From positions 4,960,001 through 5,024,000 of the forward strand of contig JAGVVL010000001.1 in assembly GCA_018287875.1 (NCBI GenBank): a stretch of DNA of 64,000 bases, in the 5' to 3' direction. Positions within the stretch are counted from its first letter, which is position 1. Each line of letters opens with the position of its first letter. The translations under genes and the position numbers were made by a program. Shown one piece after another: positions 1 through 12,147 of this stretch. The notes under the pieces were generated by a model. The model worked only from the letters and a program-made list of their open reading frames with translations. It was not told the DNA's origin and made no database searches. Source of the stretch: Nigrospora sphaerica (taxonomy: Eukaryota; Ascomycota; Sordariomycetes; Amphisphaeriales; Apiosporaceae).

Positions 1-809
1 AGCGCGCCGCCGCCTACGATAGGGAGGGGTGGAAGGGGTGGAAGGGAAGGGCTAGGGAATGGAAAGAAGTGGCGTCGAGACTATTGTATGTACCTGGCCT
101 TCGCCCATCCATGCCGTCCTACATTCACCCATTCATTCGTCCGTACACTGGACCTGCATTTCGCTCCTTCGCCCGCCCGACCCTTGGGGGTGGTCGTTCG
201 CGCATTCGCGCCTTCTTGCTCGTCGCGCCTTCGTTATTCGTTCCAAAGCCTCCATCCATCCCTCGGTCCCTTCATCGATCCCCGTCCCATTCTCTGCCGA
301 ACCCTTCTCCAAAGCTCCCCGTCGAGCCTCCCTGGCCCCATCGCCGACGACGCGCGCGAATCGGGCTATCGTCCAACCATTGAAGGCCATCGCGCATGCC
401 TGACGAAAGGACGGGACACTATCTCTCACCTACTAGATTGCCTACTTCATATTTACGCTTGCCACGGCCGCACACGTTGACTGGCAGTCTCGTTACCTTA
501 CTTTATATCCATACCAACCCACCCCCTGGCCTACGCACCTGCCGCTTGCGGTCGTGTCGGTTGTTGGTTTGCGCATTAGCTCGCACCCCGTCTCATAACC
601 TACCTATTACTTTTTTATTATTTTGTCTATTTTTTGGTTAACTCCTGCTGGGTTGACCACGCTCTTCGGCTGCCCAAGCAGGCGGTGCCGATCGTTTCAC
701 AAACCCTCCTTGCCTTGCGAAACCCCCCGGGGGGGGCCTTCGCCCAATTGCGACGCGATCCGGCCGACGAGGAGCTGGAGCTATACAGCCCGCCCGGTGA
801 TCGTTGTTC
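1..809. other. Upstream region of the first gene
   Basis: No gene is supported here. The stretch is rich in C and T on the plus strand (for example around 100-300 and 430-660), as is usual for promoters and 5' leaders of filamentous fungi. It probably holds the promoter and leader of the gene starting at 810. The overlapping open frames are low-complexity and on both strands, so I treat them as chance frames. Confidence 0.5.
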
Positions 810-3800
810 ATGGCTCCGTTCAAGGCGGTCTCGGGCGCGGGTGCAGGCGCGGGCGGCCTACAGCCGCACGTGCCCTCGTACTGGCGCTGGCGCTCGCCCT
901 CGACCAGCAAGGCGACGGCCGACTACCACAGCTCGCTGCTCGACCGAGAGGACCGCTGCGGCTGGGCCGACGACGTCCCGGCCGACGACGCCTGCCCTCC
1001 TCGCCCGCGCACGAGCCACACAGCCTCGAGGCCTACGAATGCGACGACGGCGGCGGCAACAGGCCGGTCGTCGTGGGCCCTGCGCCGACCGAGCTCCAGC
1101 AAGTCGACCAAGAAGTCCAATCCGTTCCGGAGCGACGACGTCCCCGAGTTACCACCCATTGCCGCCGAGTTTTCGCGTCGGGAGCTTGCCGAGTTTTCTG
1201 CGTTGCCCATTGCCATCCGGCGCAAGGTAAGAACCTCCTTTCTCGCAGTCTCTGGTTTTCTTTCCTTTTCTTTCAAATGTTTCTGGAGTGGTTGGCTAAG
1301 CCGTTTCCCCATTTCGTCCTCCTCTCCTCCTTGTTGCTTTTTCCCCCACTACCCGCCGTCACGTAGCTGTTCATGTACGTCGTGTTATGCTCGCTCGGTA
1401 CGCGCAACGCAGAGGGGCGCGAGAGCGGCCTGCATGTGGCTGGTGTGCCCCTGGCGACGGTCGTCCCAGTGCCGATCCCTTACTGGTCGCCGAGGACGCC
1501 GAGGACGGGAGAAGAAGCAAGCTGGGAATGATTCTTTCCCCCCCCTCAGTCGCGCCCGCTAGGCGGCAGACGGTGGCGCTGGCGTTGGGCCCAGGTTGCG
1601 ACGGAAGCGTTGCTAGGACCTGCCAAGAGGTACCAGCCGTGGCGTTCATCTCCAGAAACATGGGCCGCCCATCATGAACACGGGCACGTCGCGGGGACGG
1701 CACGGGAAATGGGCGACATGCGAGACGGGCCACGGTGACGAGGCAAAGGTGCTGCGAGGGTGCCCGAGGCGGCGTGTCCTCGTCGCGTGCCTTTGCGGCC
1801 CTGTTCCCTTATATCCGCCAGTGCATGGCCCGTATGCTCGGGTAGCAGCCCGCCAGCAGGTACATACCCTGCACGGGTAGTTGCCTAAGGATGGGATCCC
1901 TGGGCAACGTGCCTGAATAAGCCCAGCCACAAGTACCAACCAGCCCCCCTAACCTAACCTATCCTATATGTTAGGTGCCGCCAGTAGCGGTTGTGATCCA
2001 CTCACTCCACGTCCGTCGCAAACACCGGGCAACCAGACATACCCATCCCTCCCTCCCTCACTCCCTTCCCCTCCCTCCGGAGTGAATCCGTCCCAAGTGG
2101 CCTCTAGTACCGATGCCATGCGTGCGCACAGCCCGCACACGAGCCCGGGTGCATGGGATGGGGAGGGGGCGTGCTTGGTGTACCCGACCGCCCGCCCGCA
2201 TCGCGTGGTCGTCCTACCGTCATGCTAGTATCCATACTCACAGCTCGACGCTTTGGGCATGGATAGCAAGTGCAGATGCATGCAGGTCCCACGTTTCAGT
2301 CGGTCGTCGCCACGGATCCATGGACGCCTGCATGTACCTACATCGTACCTCGGGCCTCAGGGAGGGGAGAAGAGGAGAGGAGAAGAGAGAAGACGGACGC
2401 ATGACGATGGATCCTCGAGTGATGAATCCCTATCAATGGATGGCTTTGTCCCATAGCTACTGCTACCCGCCTCCTTAACCCCCCCGGTACCACTGCCGCT
2501 GCGACTACATCCCCTCCCTTCCTCCACCGTCTCCTGACCGACACCTCGACGAGCCTTCCTCGTCCAGCACAGTTTCACTGAAACTCGCCCCTCCTACTTA
2601 GTACTTCTGCACCCTGGACCAGCGGCGTTTCGCTCAGACCTCGTCCACGCTGGACGACACCGACTACCACCGCCCGAAGAGCTCCGACTTGCCCTCGGAC
2701 GAAGTGACGGCGCCCTGGGCCCCCGCCAGTGTTAGTCAACCGTGCCCGTCACCGCTGTACCCGTCTCATGCCGTGTGCGCCGACCCTGTGCCGTTAAAGG
2801 GCGCCTCCCCCAAACCCTGGCAGCAGGAGCCTTTGACCCGAGAGGAGCAATTTGTTCTGGCCCGACAACTGCGCCAGAGCGTCCTCCTGGACGCGGCCGA
2901 AGAAGCCATTTACAAGACGGGCCAGCAGGTGCCGAGATACCTGAGCACCCCCCTCCATACTCCGACCCTGTCCTCGACCCGCCCCAGTATGGAGTCTCAG
3001 CTCAGTGACATGCGGGAGCTTCGAGCGTCGAGCCGCCCGCGCCCGCGCCAGGGCCGTGACAACTTCTACGACAGCTTCCGCTGGCTCGAGGAGGACGACG
3101 GCCTGGACTTAAGCCTGCACCTGGACGACTACCACGCCAACTTGAGGGATACGGTCCCCATGCCGGCGAAAGAACATCGGCCCTCTTTCCGCCGCCACCT
3201 GTCCGTCAACAAGATCCCCTTTGGCCGGCCCACCATGACGGCGAGCCGACCTGCCACCGAGGAGTCGACGAGGACGACGAGCCCTACCGCGGCCGCTCAT
3301 CTGTCGGCGGCTCCTTCATCGGTGGTTGCTTCATCGGCCCCTCTGCCATCCGTCGCTCCGCCGCCACCCACCCGCCGGAGATCCAGGGCCCTATCTTTAA
3401 TCTCACCTCGGCATGCTGCGCACAGCTCGGTGACGTCCATCGACCCGGATGCCGCACATTACCAGGACCCCGAAGCCCGGGAGAAACTACGGCTCTATCT
3501 TGGCTCGCCGCAGAAATTCGACGAGGCGGTTGCCTACGGATTCCCCTCCAACGAGAGGACGCTACCGAGGGCATCGTCGGAGCCGCTGCGGCGCCGACAA
3601 TCTGGCCAGGTCCTCGCCGGGGGCGGTGAGAAAGTCGAAACCTTTTATTCTGACGACCACTCGTCGACGTACAGCGAGGCCTTTTCGGTCGCGGACCCGG
3701 ACACGCCCATGACGCCCCAGACACCCGAGAGGCTGGGGGGGAAACAACAGACGGCGCTGCCCGAGGAGGGTTTGGGACCGAGGCGGGCGCCTACCGCCGG

Positions 3801-4155
3801 GTCACTGGAAGCGCCGTTTGGGTCGCGCGAAATGACGCTGCGGATGACGTTGACGAGGCCCGATCTTCGGGCGTGCGAAGACCAGATCTACGGCTGGCAG
3901 CAAAAGACGGCGAACCCGCGCTCAAGCCGGATGTCACAGGCGTCGGTGTGGCGCGACGAGTTCCCAGTGGGCGGAGGGGGCTATGCGACATGGACGAACC
4001 AACCCAAGGAAAGCTACGAGCGATTCTTTGCGGACTTGGACGACGAGACGAACGCGCCGGCCGGAGATGGCAATGCCATGAAGCGGCTCTGGCAGCGGGT
4101 ACGTCGAGGACCAAGGGAAAGAGCGAAGTCGAAATCGTCGGCGAATGGCCCATAA
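810..4155 (+). CDS. Conserved-looking fungal protein of unknown function, two exons with a long intron
   Basis: I do not recognise a named family. Proposed exons are 810-1226 and 2602-4155 (656 aa). The start is the ATG at 810 in 'gttcATGGCT'. The donor GTAAGA at 1227 and acceptor CTTAG at 2597-2601 join in phase 0 and give the segment 'LPIAIRRKYFCTLDQRRFAQ', which reads as continuous helix; that is the main argument for linking the exons. Exon 2 has ordered blocks: 'REEQFVLARQLRQSVLLDAA', 'DSFRWLEEDDGLDL' and 'LHLDDYHANLRDT'. These are separated by Ser/Pro-rich linkers, and the C-terminus is basic. No signal peptide or membrane segment is evident, so a soluble intracellular protein is likely. 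The intron of 1375 bp is far longer than every other intron here. An alternative is two separate genes, or extra unseen exons between 1227 and 2601. Confidence 0.6.
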
Positions 4156-7100
4156 TCAGGGGTTATTTCTTTCTATTTCTGTTTGGTTTTTCTTGCCCCT
4201 TTTCTTTGGGACCGGGCAAGCGATTGAGTAGCGGTTTTCGGCCGTGGCCTCCCTGCGAGCATTCTTCACGGTGTTATGCGACGGGCCAGAGATAACACGC
4301 GAGGAAGTTGAGGTGGTGTACTTTCCCCCAATGTTCTTCTTCTCCTGTCCATCTAGCATGCATTAACGCATGTTGTCATTTTTCTGCGAGGGAGTCGGCG
4401 CTGGATGGGGGCATAGACGAGTGGAAGGGGTCACCCCCACAAAAGACTTACAAGCCAATGCGGGCGTACGTTCCATCCTGGAGCTATGCAGGGATAATCC
4501 TACCATATGTGCCCAAGGGAAATATAGGGTGCCCACGGCCAGACACAAGATTCCCGTCGCCCACGGTCGCCAATACGATGAAAAATCGCCATGGTGTACC
4601 GGTTGGTCTGTTTGCGGCTGAAAGGGCGGAAGCAGCGACCTCCGACGAGCGACTCGTTAGCCAGCGGGGCCTACACCGTGGAGTCTGCGCCAGAGGACAA
4701 ATAGAACACACGATGTAAAAGATGCATGGGAACGGACAGGAACAGCGGGGACCCTGAAAAGGCCGCCATGCCGCCATTGCTCGGCGCAAGCACGAGCCCA
4801 GTCCACGGTTGCCGCAGGATACAAGGTTCATTGTTCAGATATTGGGAGGAAGCTGTCTCCCGAAAGTCTGGACATGGGCTCCCCGACACTTCGGAAGAGG
4901 GGGGAGAGAGAGGGACAGAGAGAGACATAGCCCCCCCTTGGCAACCTCGTCGTTCTGGGTCCCAGCTACTAAAAAAGAGGGACGTGCGGCCCCATTCAAA
5001 TTGATGGATCTCTGGGAGAGGAGAGGTCATGGCGACGGGCCTGGTTGTTATGTCCAACTACCTCCCCGGCCCTATTACCCTCAAATGGGTTGAAACCATT
5101 TACCATCCGCCTACCTACCCATCCAACTATCGTGCCAGTTCGTCGCCCGTCTCTTGGGTTTTCCCCCAAGGGTGATGATATCAGGCCCAGTCGCCGAGAA
5201 TTGCGCGTCCCGCTTCGCTGAGCCGAGGCAGAAACCCCCTACTTTTCTTTTCAGTCTCGGAGCCGGGGGGTTGGGGAAGACGCTGAATGGTATTGACGGA
5301 AATGCAGCCAGGCACCTCAACTTCTATTCGGATTAGGTATGTAGTTAGTTTCCTATAGCCGTGGGAGGCGGGGGGCGGCGATGCATAGCGCTTAAGCCTC
5401 CTTCGCCCGGCGCGCCGAGAAACGGCAGGTTGCCTTTCTTTTCTTTCTCTCCACGCCCTAACCGAGGGGGCTAAGGTTTACTCATCATTCCCTCTTTTTT
5501 CCCCTTCCCGTTCCTCGGCCCCCCTTGCCTCCCCTTCCCCGACGGTTTGGTCGTCGTTCGGCATGCCGAGGGCGGGCAGGTAGACGCTAAAAGAAAACAA
5601 AACGGCCGGTGTGGGCATTTGCGGCGCCTATTGTTTCCCCGGCGCGAACGTCGTCCTCGTTCGGGCGCCACGTGGGTTTTCTTTTTCTTTTTCCTTTTCC
5701 TTTTTCTTCTTTCGTATGCTTTCTGTTTTCGTTGCGACTCAGCTTCGGTTGGTTCTCACCTGCCCCGTCCGCCCTTCGTCGTCGTCGTTGTCGGACTCGT
5801 CCGTTCACTCTTCGCGGCGGGCTCGTGCTCGCCGCCTCGAAACAACCGGGGGGCTCGCTCGGGACACGGAGGGACCCGACCGAGTCGGAAGGGGGGGAAA
5901 AAAAAAGAGCCTACCTCGTCCCGTTGTGCCGCGTGTGTGCGCTGGATATGGTCGTGCAGGATGTGGGGAAGGGAAAGGAGGGGGACCCGAGTGTAACCTG
6001 GTCAAAACATGGCATCCCAGGGCGCGCGCGCACACGCCCACCCGCCCTGGGCCACTTTGCCAAGAGCCAGTAGGTATAGCCCGGGGATGTGGCCTAGTCG
6101 TATATGCTTACGCCCCAATTGCCGAAGGGGGGGGGGAAGAGCGAAGGGCATACGTTCCATCCCTCTTCTTTCTTTTTTCCCATCGCTCGGATACCAGCCG
6201 ACGAAAACACGTCACACGTACGTGCGCCCTCGCCACGGACGCAAAAGTAATCTGTCAAGGGAGCCGTTCCCGGAGGGGCCCGTGTCAGGGTGCATGGTCC
6301 TCGGTCGCGCCATGGTACAGCTAGAGGCGCGTGCGTATCGGCGAGTCTTCATAACGGGTTTAAGGAAATCGAGTCCATAAGGTCCATCCGTCCCCGTCTA
6401 GCCGTGAATTGGGGGAAGAGGAGCTTCAAGTCGGAGAGGCGGGTCCCACGCGTAAGCCCACCCGCCGCTTGTCGGCAATTCGTCCACTCGAGGGCCCGGC
6501 AGATATATCCAACATGCCAAAACCATGCAATCCCAAAGGGGCATAGGATTCGAAGATAAACACCAACAAAAGAATACCGTACCCAATGGGACGGATGGCT
6601 GCCAGGGGGGGAAAGTGGGCTTCCAACCCGGAGTTTCCCCTGCTGATCTCTCCTTCTTCACACACATACAACCCTCCCTCTCGCTCTTCTCCCCCAAGCA
6701 GCCTAGGTGGACAGGGATACCGGTTCCCAAAGGAGGGGATTCCCCCACCGACGGTTACGACCTCAATCGTGCAAGTTTCACACGTCACACGGTCGCTTGC
6801 TTGCCTTCGCTCCGCACGAGCGGTCCATTCGCCCATCCTGCCCACGCGTCAATGCAACCACGGCAAGGCAATAAATTTAAAAAATAGAGGCCCCATTTGT
6901 ACAGACTCGGGTGCCATCGCCGCTTCACCTGCTGGGTAGCCCCCCCTGACAGCATAACATGGCGGCGTGGCCACGCTGACCTTCTTACCCTTTTCGTCCG
7001 GTCCGTTGCATCACGCTGCCCGGCTTATCGTTACTTGCCGCTGACTATAAGCCGACATGGCGTGGTCCCGTCTCTCCTCTGTGACGCAACAAGTTCCCAA

Positions 7101-7453
7101 GTGTTAGCGCTGGTCCGCAACTAGTTGTACAAATGTATACCTGTCTACCTGCTGAAGTAGTACTTCGGTACCCACGCCAATAGCGCCAAACACCCCATAT
7201 CTACTCCTATCCCAACCCAGTACAGACCCGGCACAATCGCCCCCACTCCTCGCATATACGCACACGACACACACGCACACAAAAAGAGAAAGAGAAAGAG
7301 GGAGAGGGAGGCAAAGGGGGGGGGGGGAGAGAGAGAGAGAGAAGAAAAAGGCGGGCAAACAAAAAAAGACCCTTGGTACATGCCCCTAGAGACACATGTT
7401 CAACCCATCCTTCTATACACCAAAAGCCTACACGGCAGACCGCTCGTCTTCTC
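4156..7453. other. Long intergenic region between convergent genes
   Basis: About 3.3 kb between the stop of the first gene and the stop of VPS10. No open frame has convincing codon structure or a recognisable domain. It holds a pyrimidine tract at 5677-5713, several poly-G runs and a purine-rich repeat at 7281-7357 next to the VPS10 3' end. Both 3' UTRs must lie in it. I see no tRNA or transposon. Confidence 0.5.
7281..7357. repeat. Purine-rich low-complexity tract with G12 run
   Basis: The tract runs through AAAGAG and GGGAGA units, a run of 12 G at 7316-7327, an AG dinucleotide run at 7328-7342 and A-rich sequence. On the minus strand it is a pyrimidine tract about 100 nt after the VPS10 stop codon, so it probably lies in the VPS10 3' UTR or just past it. 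An alternating CA stretch (7259-7280) adjoins it. Confidence 0.85.
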
Positions 7454-10400
7454 TCAAATCTCCTCGTCGCTTTCATCCCCGAGGAGCTCGCCCTCGTCCT
7501 CGTCCACGATGGCGTAGTCGGCCCGGCCGCGGGCAAAGCTGTCACGCGTAGTGAACCTCCGAGGACCGCTGCCTCCGAGCCAGCTGTAGCCTCGGCCGTC
7601 GCTCCGCCCGCCGACCCGGCCGAACAAGGAGCTGGCGCTGCGCCAGATACCCGATGCCACCACCGGCAGCGCCCCCACCACCGCCACGGCAGCCGACACC
7701 ACAATGACGGGGTACTTGACCCACGGCGCTTCCTGGTCGAGGCCGTTCTGCTCGCCGAGCCGGATCTGTCCAAACTTGCTCTGCCACGTCTGCCACACCC
7801 ACCAGCCGACGCCCGCCGCCAGGCAAATGGGAATGACGACGGCAAAGAAGATGGCCACTCCCGACACGCCGTGCCGCCGCTCAAACTCCTCCTCGTGGCC
7901 CGGGCAGGGGTGCGGCGTCGAGGCCTTGTCGAATTCCCGCCCGCCTTGGCACGTCGTGAGCGGGATGCGACGGTATCCCGTAGGTTCCCAGTACTCCGCC
8001 GCGTCGGGGTGTTCTTTGCAGTACTCTTCCAGCGACATCGGCTGTAGCCCCTCGACAAGCGAGCACTGGCCCGACGTGTCCATGACAAAGTTGTAGTCAC
8101 TGTAAGCTGTCAGTCGCCACTCATGTAATGAAACCCGCTGCGCCTCGGCTGTGCCTACCATTCAAAGTCCTGGCGGTTGCAGGTGCAGTTCTGAAGCCCG
8201 TAGAGAGGCTGTCGCGTGTGGTCGTTGAAACACGTCCTGTCCGTCTTCTTGCGCCAGTACATGGCCTGGTGCCCAAAGAGACAGCCGTTGGGCTCGTCGG
8301 GGTGCGCCGGCGACCACAACACGTAGTCTGACTTGCTCAAGTCCTCGTCCGCATGGCACGCCTTGTCCGTCAGGCCCGTGAAGTCAAGGTTGACCGTTAG
8401 CAGCTCCTCCCCATTCTTCTTCTCCTTTCCCTTGTGGGCCCACAGCAGAAAGTTGCGCGAGGACCCCGAGCGCAGCGTCGTGATGTCGTCGATCCATACT
8501 TCTTCGTCGGAGAACGCGTAGTCGCTCCACGTCTTGCCTTCATCGAGCGTGTAGACAACCGTCTTGGTCCGCGTCTCCTGCTGCGCCAGCACGACGATGG
8601 AGCCCTGGTCACCAAAGGTCCATGTCCACTGGCCCTTCTTGACCATCCTCCAAGTAATGCCGGCGTCCGTCGTCATGAAAGTATCCGACTTCTTAATGTC
8701 GCCGAGCATGGACCCCACGTTGCCCCAGCCAAACATGATGCCGACGGCCGACTCGGACGAGTACGTCTTCCGGTGGTCCACGCGCTCCGTATAGCCGTGA
8801 ATGTGCAGCGCGCATTTCTCATTCCCCTTGTCGCTTCGGCACTCGAAGTCTTTGCCCTCAACGTCCTTGGCCGGCGGGGGCAGGAAAGACCATCTGGCAC
8901 CGTCGTCATGGCTGATCTTTGTCTGGAGATGCTTCTTCTCCGACTCGTCCCCTTTTTGGTTCTGCACCACGTTGACGAGGACGACGCCCTGCACTCCGAG
9001 CATCTTTTCGAAGTCGACATAGTAGTCGTCATCGCAATTGACACCCGTGACGCTCAAGACATACGAAGTGCCATTTGAATTGCTCTTGAGGATGGACCCG
9101 AATCTCCGGCCGCGCTTGTTGTTGGTAGCCGAGAAAAGGTTCACTGCGTGGGTCGAGCTGTCCAGGACCGTGAACTCAGGTTTCTTTTCGTTCATTCCGT
9201 ACGGGAAGTCAGCATTGGCGTAATCTCTTCCGTTAAGGCTCGCCGACGCCTCCAGTGACTTGGATGTGTCGTTCCCGCTCGCCACAACGATAAACTCGGC
9301 CATGCTGGCATAATTCTTGACGTTTTCTACACGCACTTCCTTCTTGAGGTCGAAGAAGTCGTCGCTCCAGACCAGTTGGAACGGCGCCTGTCCGTTTTCT
9401 TGCGATCGAACTGAGCAGATCATCTCCTTGGGACTCTGACGGCCGTAATTCTTGTAAGAATCCCCCCCGGTGAATTCGCACTTGTCCACCCAACGCAGCA
9501 TCGTTCGCCAATTGTCGCCGCGGTCGTGCGAGATGGACGCCTCAATGTGGCAGCCTTCGGCACCGGACTTGGCATTCTCGGGGCACTTCTCGCCGTGCCA
9601 GATAAGCCAGTCCTTCTTGTCGGGATGGAAGGAGAGGGGCATCATGCCCCCGTTGTGGGTTTTGGGGGGGAGAGGGGCCTCGAACGAGTCAAAGGTTACA
9701 CCCCTATCGAAACTGTATATGACCTTGCGCTCGTTGCTGATAAAGAAGACGACATCCTTGATGTATTGGTGAGTGGCAATCATCCACACGGACGCGTCTT
9801 TCAGGGCCTCGGGCGTGGTCCACGTCTTGCCGTGGTCTTGTGTGATCCGAATGTCGCCCGCTTTGGCGGTCCCCTTGGTCGGTCTCATGATAACAGTTTC
9901 GCCCTTGTCCTGGCTATTCTCGCCTCGCTCGAGATAGTGCTTGTCGAACGTGTCAAAAGACCCTTTGATCAGCGTCTGAGTGTGCGTGATATTGCCGCTG
10001 GCCGGAGGGCCCGACGGGACGCTGACATCGGAGCATTTGCGTTCCACCGGGGCGTCCTTCTCCTTTGCGTCCTTCTTGGGCGTGCAGTTGTTTCCGGGGA
10101 TCTTGCGCCACCCTGATGAGCCCTTGAAGGTCTCCTTAGGGTCGGCGCCCTTACAAGCCCCCGGGGGCTTGGCAATAGGGCCTGCCTTGACACACTCGCC
10201 GTCTTTTCGGACGAAGTTGAAGTCGCATTCATAATCGGCGTCGGAGCATTCGCATGGCGACGATTCGGGGGAGGCGAGGGCCTTCCTGACGAAGCATTTG
10301 GCGTCCTTCTTGCGTCGGTGAAATTTCTGAGTGTGGCCCATCAAGCAGCGAGGCTCCCCCTTGTCATCCTTACGGGCATACCAGTCCTCCATGTCGCTGT

Positions 10401-12147
10401 CCTTGCATGTATCCTCATGCAGCCCCTCAAAGTCGATGGAGATGACGTGGAACTGCGGTGACTTTCCCGGTGTCTTGCCCGTCAGAATGAACTTAAGGCT
10501 GCTCGAGTCCGGTGTGGTCGTCAATACCCAAGGCTGAATCTTGAGCTTGTCGGGCAACGCCATCGTCTGCCAGTCCTGGCCGTGGTTCAGCGAATATTTG
10601 ATCTCGGATACTGTGTCTTCCGACTTGTGGTCCACAATGTCACGCACGGCGACAAGGACGGATCCTTGGTCGCCGAATTCGTACTTGTGAGGGCCATCCA
10701 GCGCTTTGATCCACGTTTTCCCAGCATCGTCCGAGACGTACAGGTTGGCCTCCTTATAGTCTTTCAAATGTTCACCCCGATTGCCGTTTCCCATGACAAG
10801 ACCGGGAGCGGGACTGGAAAAGACACGGCCCACGTTGTTTAGCTCCGTCACTGAGTGGAGATGAATTTCCTTGTCACCGGCGCGGACCGCCTCGAAAGTG
10901 CGCCCGTCGTCGAATGTGATTTTGGTCTTCAGCTTCTTAGCAACTCCGGGGCCCTTTTGCACCTCCTTCCAGTTGTCGACTTGGTTGACCAGGAAGATAC
11001 CTTGAATGTCCGAGATCTTCTCGAAATCAACATGGCCCATGGAGTTGCGGTTGGTATGCTCAAGATTCCGCGTGAAGTACGTGCCATTGGAGTTGCTGGT
11101 GAGCAGTACGCCCATGGGGTTGGATGGGCGCGTGGTCATGACGTCGACCTGGATACTGTAGTTCGTGCCCTCCAAGACGGTGTACGCCTCCTGGTTGATG
11201 CGGTGGTCCGAGGGGAATTCGGCGCGGTGCCAGCTCAGGGTGTCGTCGGTAACATACAAGGCCATCTCATCTGTGTTCTTGGAAGTCGTGGCTACCACCA
11301 AGTACTTCTTGACCACGGCCAGATTGACGACGCCCTGGATGGTATGGGCGCCATCAAGCTTGGGCTCGAATTCGGCGACAGCTCCATCGGCCTTCTTAAA
11401 GAAGGAGTCCGAGATGAGTAGGCGGTTTTCGTGCTTGAACAGAGACATGTCGTCCCTGACTACGCACAAAATACGGTTGCTGTTGTACATATCCCCGTTG
11501 GTCGTGAAGAGCTCCGAGGATTTGGCCCACCAGCAGCCTTCGGTGTTACCACGAAGCGACTTGGCATCGGAAGCAAAACCATCGGTAGTGTACGTGACGA
11601 CCTCCTCGCAAAATATGCTCTGGCAGTCCATGCCGTTGAAGAGAATGCGGTCCTTGTCCTCGGCGTGGAAGACCAGCCAGTTGGAGCGGAATATGCTCAG
11701 GTCGGCGTTGGTGGAGAAAGTCTTCCACGACTTGCCCTTGTCCTCGGTCCTCCAGTGTTTCTTGCCCTGCGTAAGAACGTAGGCCCGATCCTTATCGTAT
11801 TCGTGCATGACAACGGCCATGGCCTGCTTGTCGCCGATGGCGTCAATCTTAGACCATTTCACGCCGCCGTCGTCGGAGCGGTAGACGGAGCCGGCCGCCT
11901 CATCCTGGAAGAGGACGACATCCGAGTTCTCGAAGTAGACAATGTTGTTCGGTGAATGCTCGAAGTCGCTCACGGTAATGGTAGGCTCATCCTTGGCTGC
12001 CGCGCCGGAGGGTAGCATGAGCAGTTGGCATAGCAAGACCGCCACGGCGAGATGCAGCATCTTCGACCATGGCCAGGGTCGCGCCGGTGGCACAGCTCTA
12101 TGGGCCGCCCTCATGATTGCGTCGTCGTCTAGGGTCACGCTGTCCAC
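7454..12147 (-). CDS. VPS10: Vps10/sortilin-family vacuolar protein sorting receptor
   Basis: Type I sorting receptor that binds carboxypeptidase Y and other hydrolases in the late Golgi and delivers them to the endosome/vacuole. Exons 12147-8159 and 8099-7454 (59-bp intron) give 1544 aa, close to other fungal Vps10. Splicing rebuilds 'RQDFECDYNFV', a Vps10 C-terminal signature. There is a hydrophobic signal segment at about 31-50. Two luminal Vps10 beta-propellers follow, with Asp-box repeats such as 'SDDGGVKW' and 'SDDAGKTW', each followed by a cysteine-rich 10CC module (about 600-680 and 1290-1385). A membrane segment lies at about 1408-1432 and a second hydrophobic stretch at about 1458-1481. 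The tail has a YAIV (YxxPhi-type) motif and an acidic 'DEDEGELLGDESDEEI' end. Translation could also start at the ATG at 12114 (residue 12), which gives a more typical signal peptide. Confidence 0.95.

Noticed and set aside
1945..1980. Telomere-like CCTAACCTAACC
   Set aside because: Only two units, and not the TTAGGG-type array expected of fungal telomeres; it lies inside an intron.
5611..6324. 237-codon frame in the 3.3-kb intergenic region
   Set aside because: Starts from a doubtful codon, has a phenylalanine/serine run from a pyrimidine tract, overlaps other frames and has no domain.
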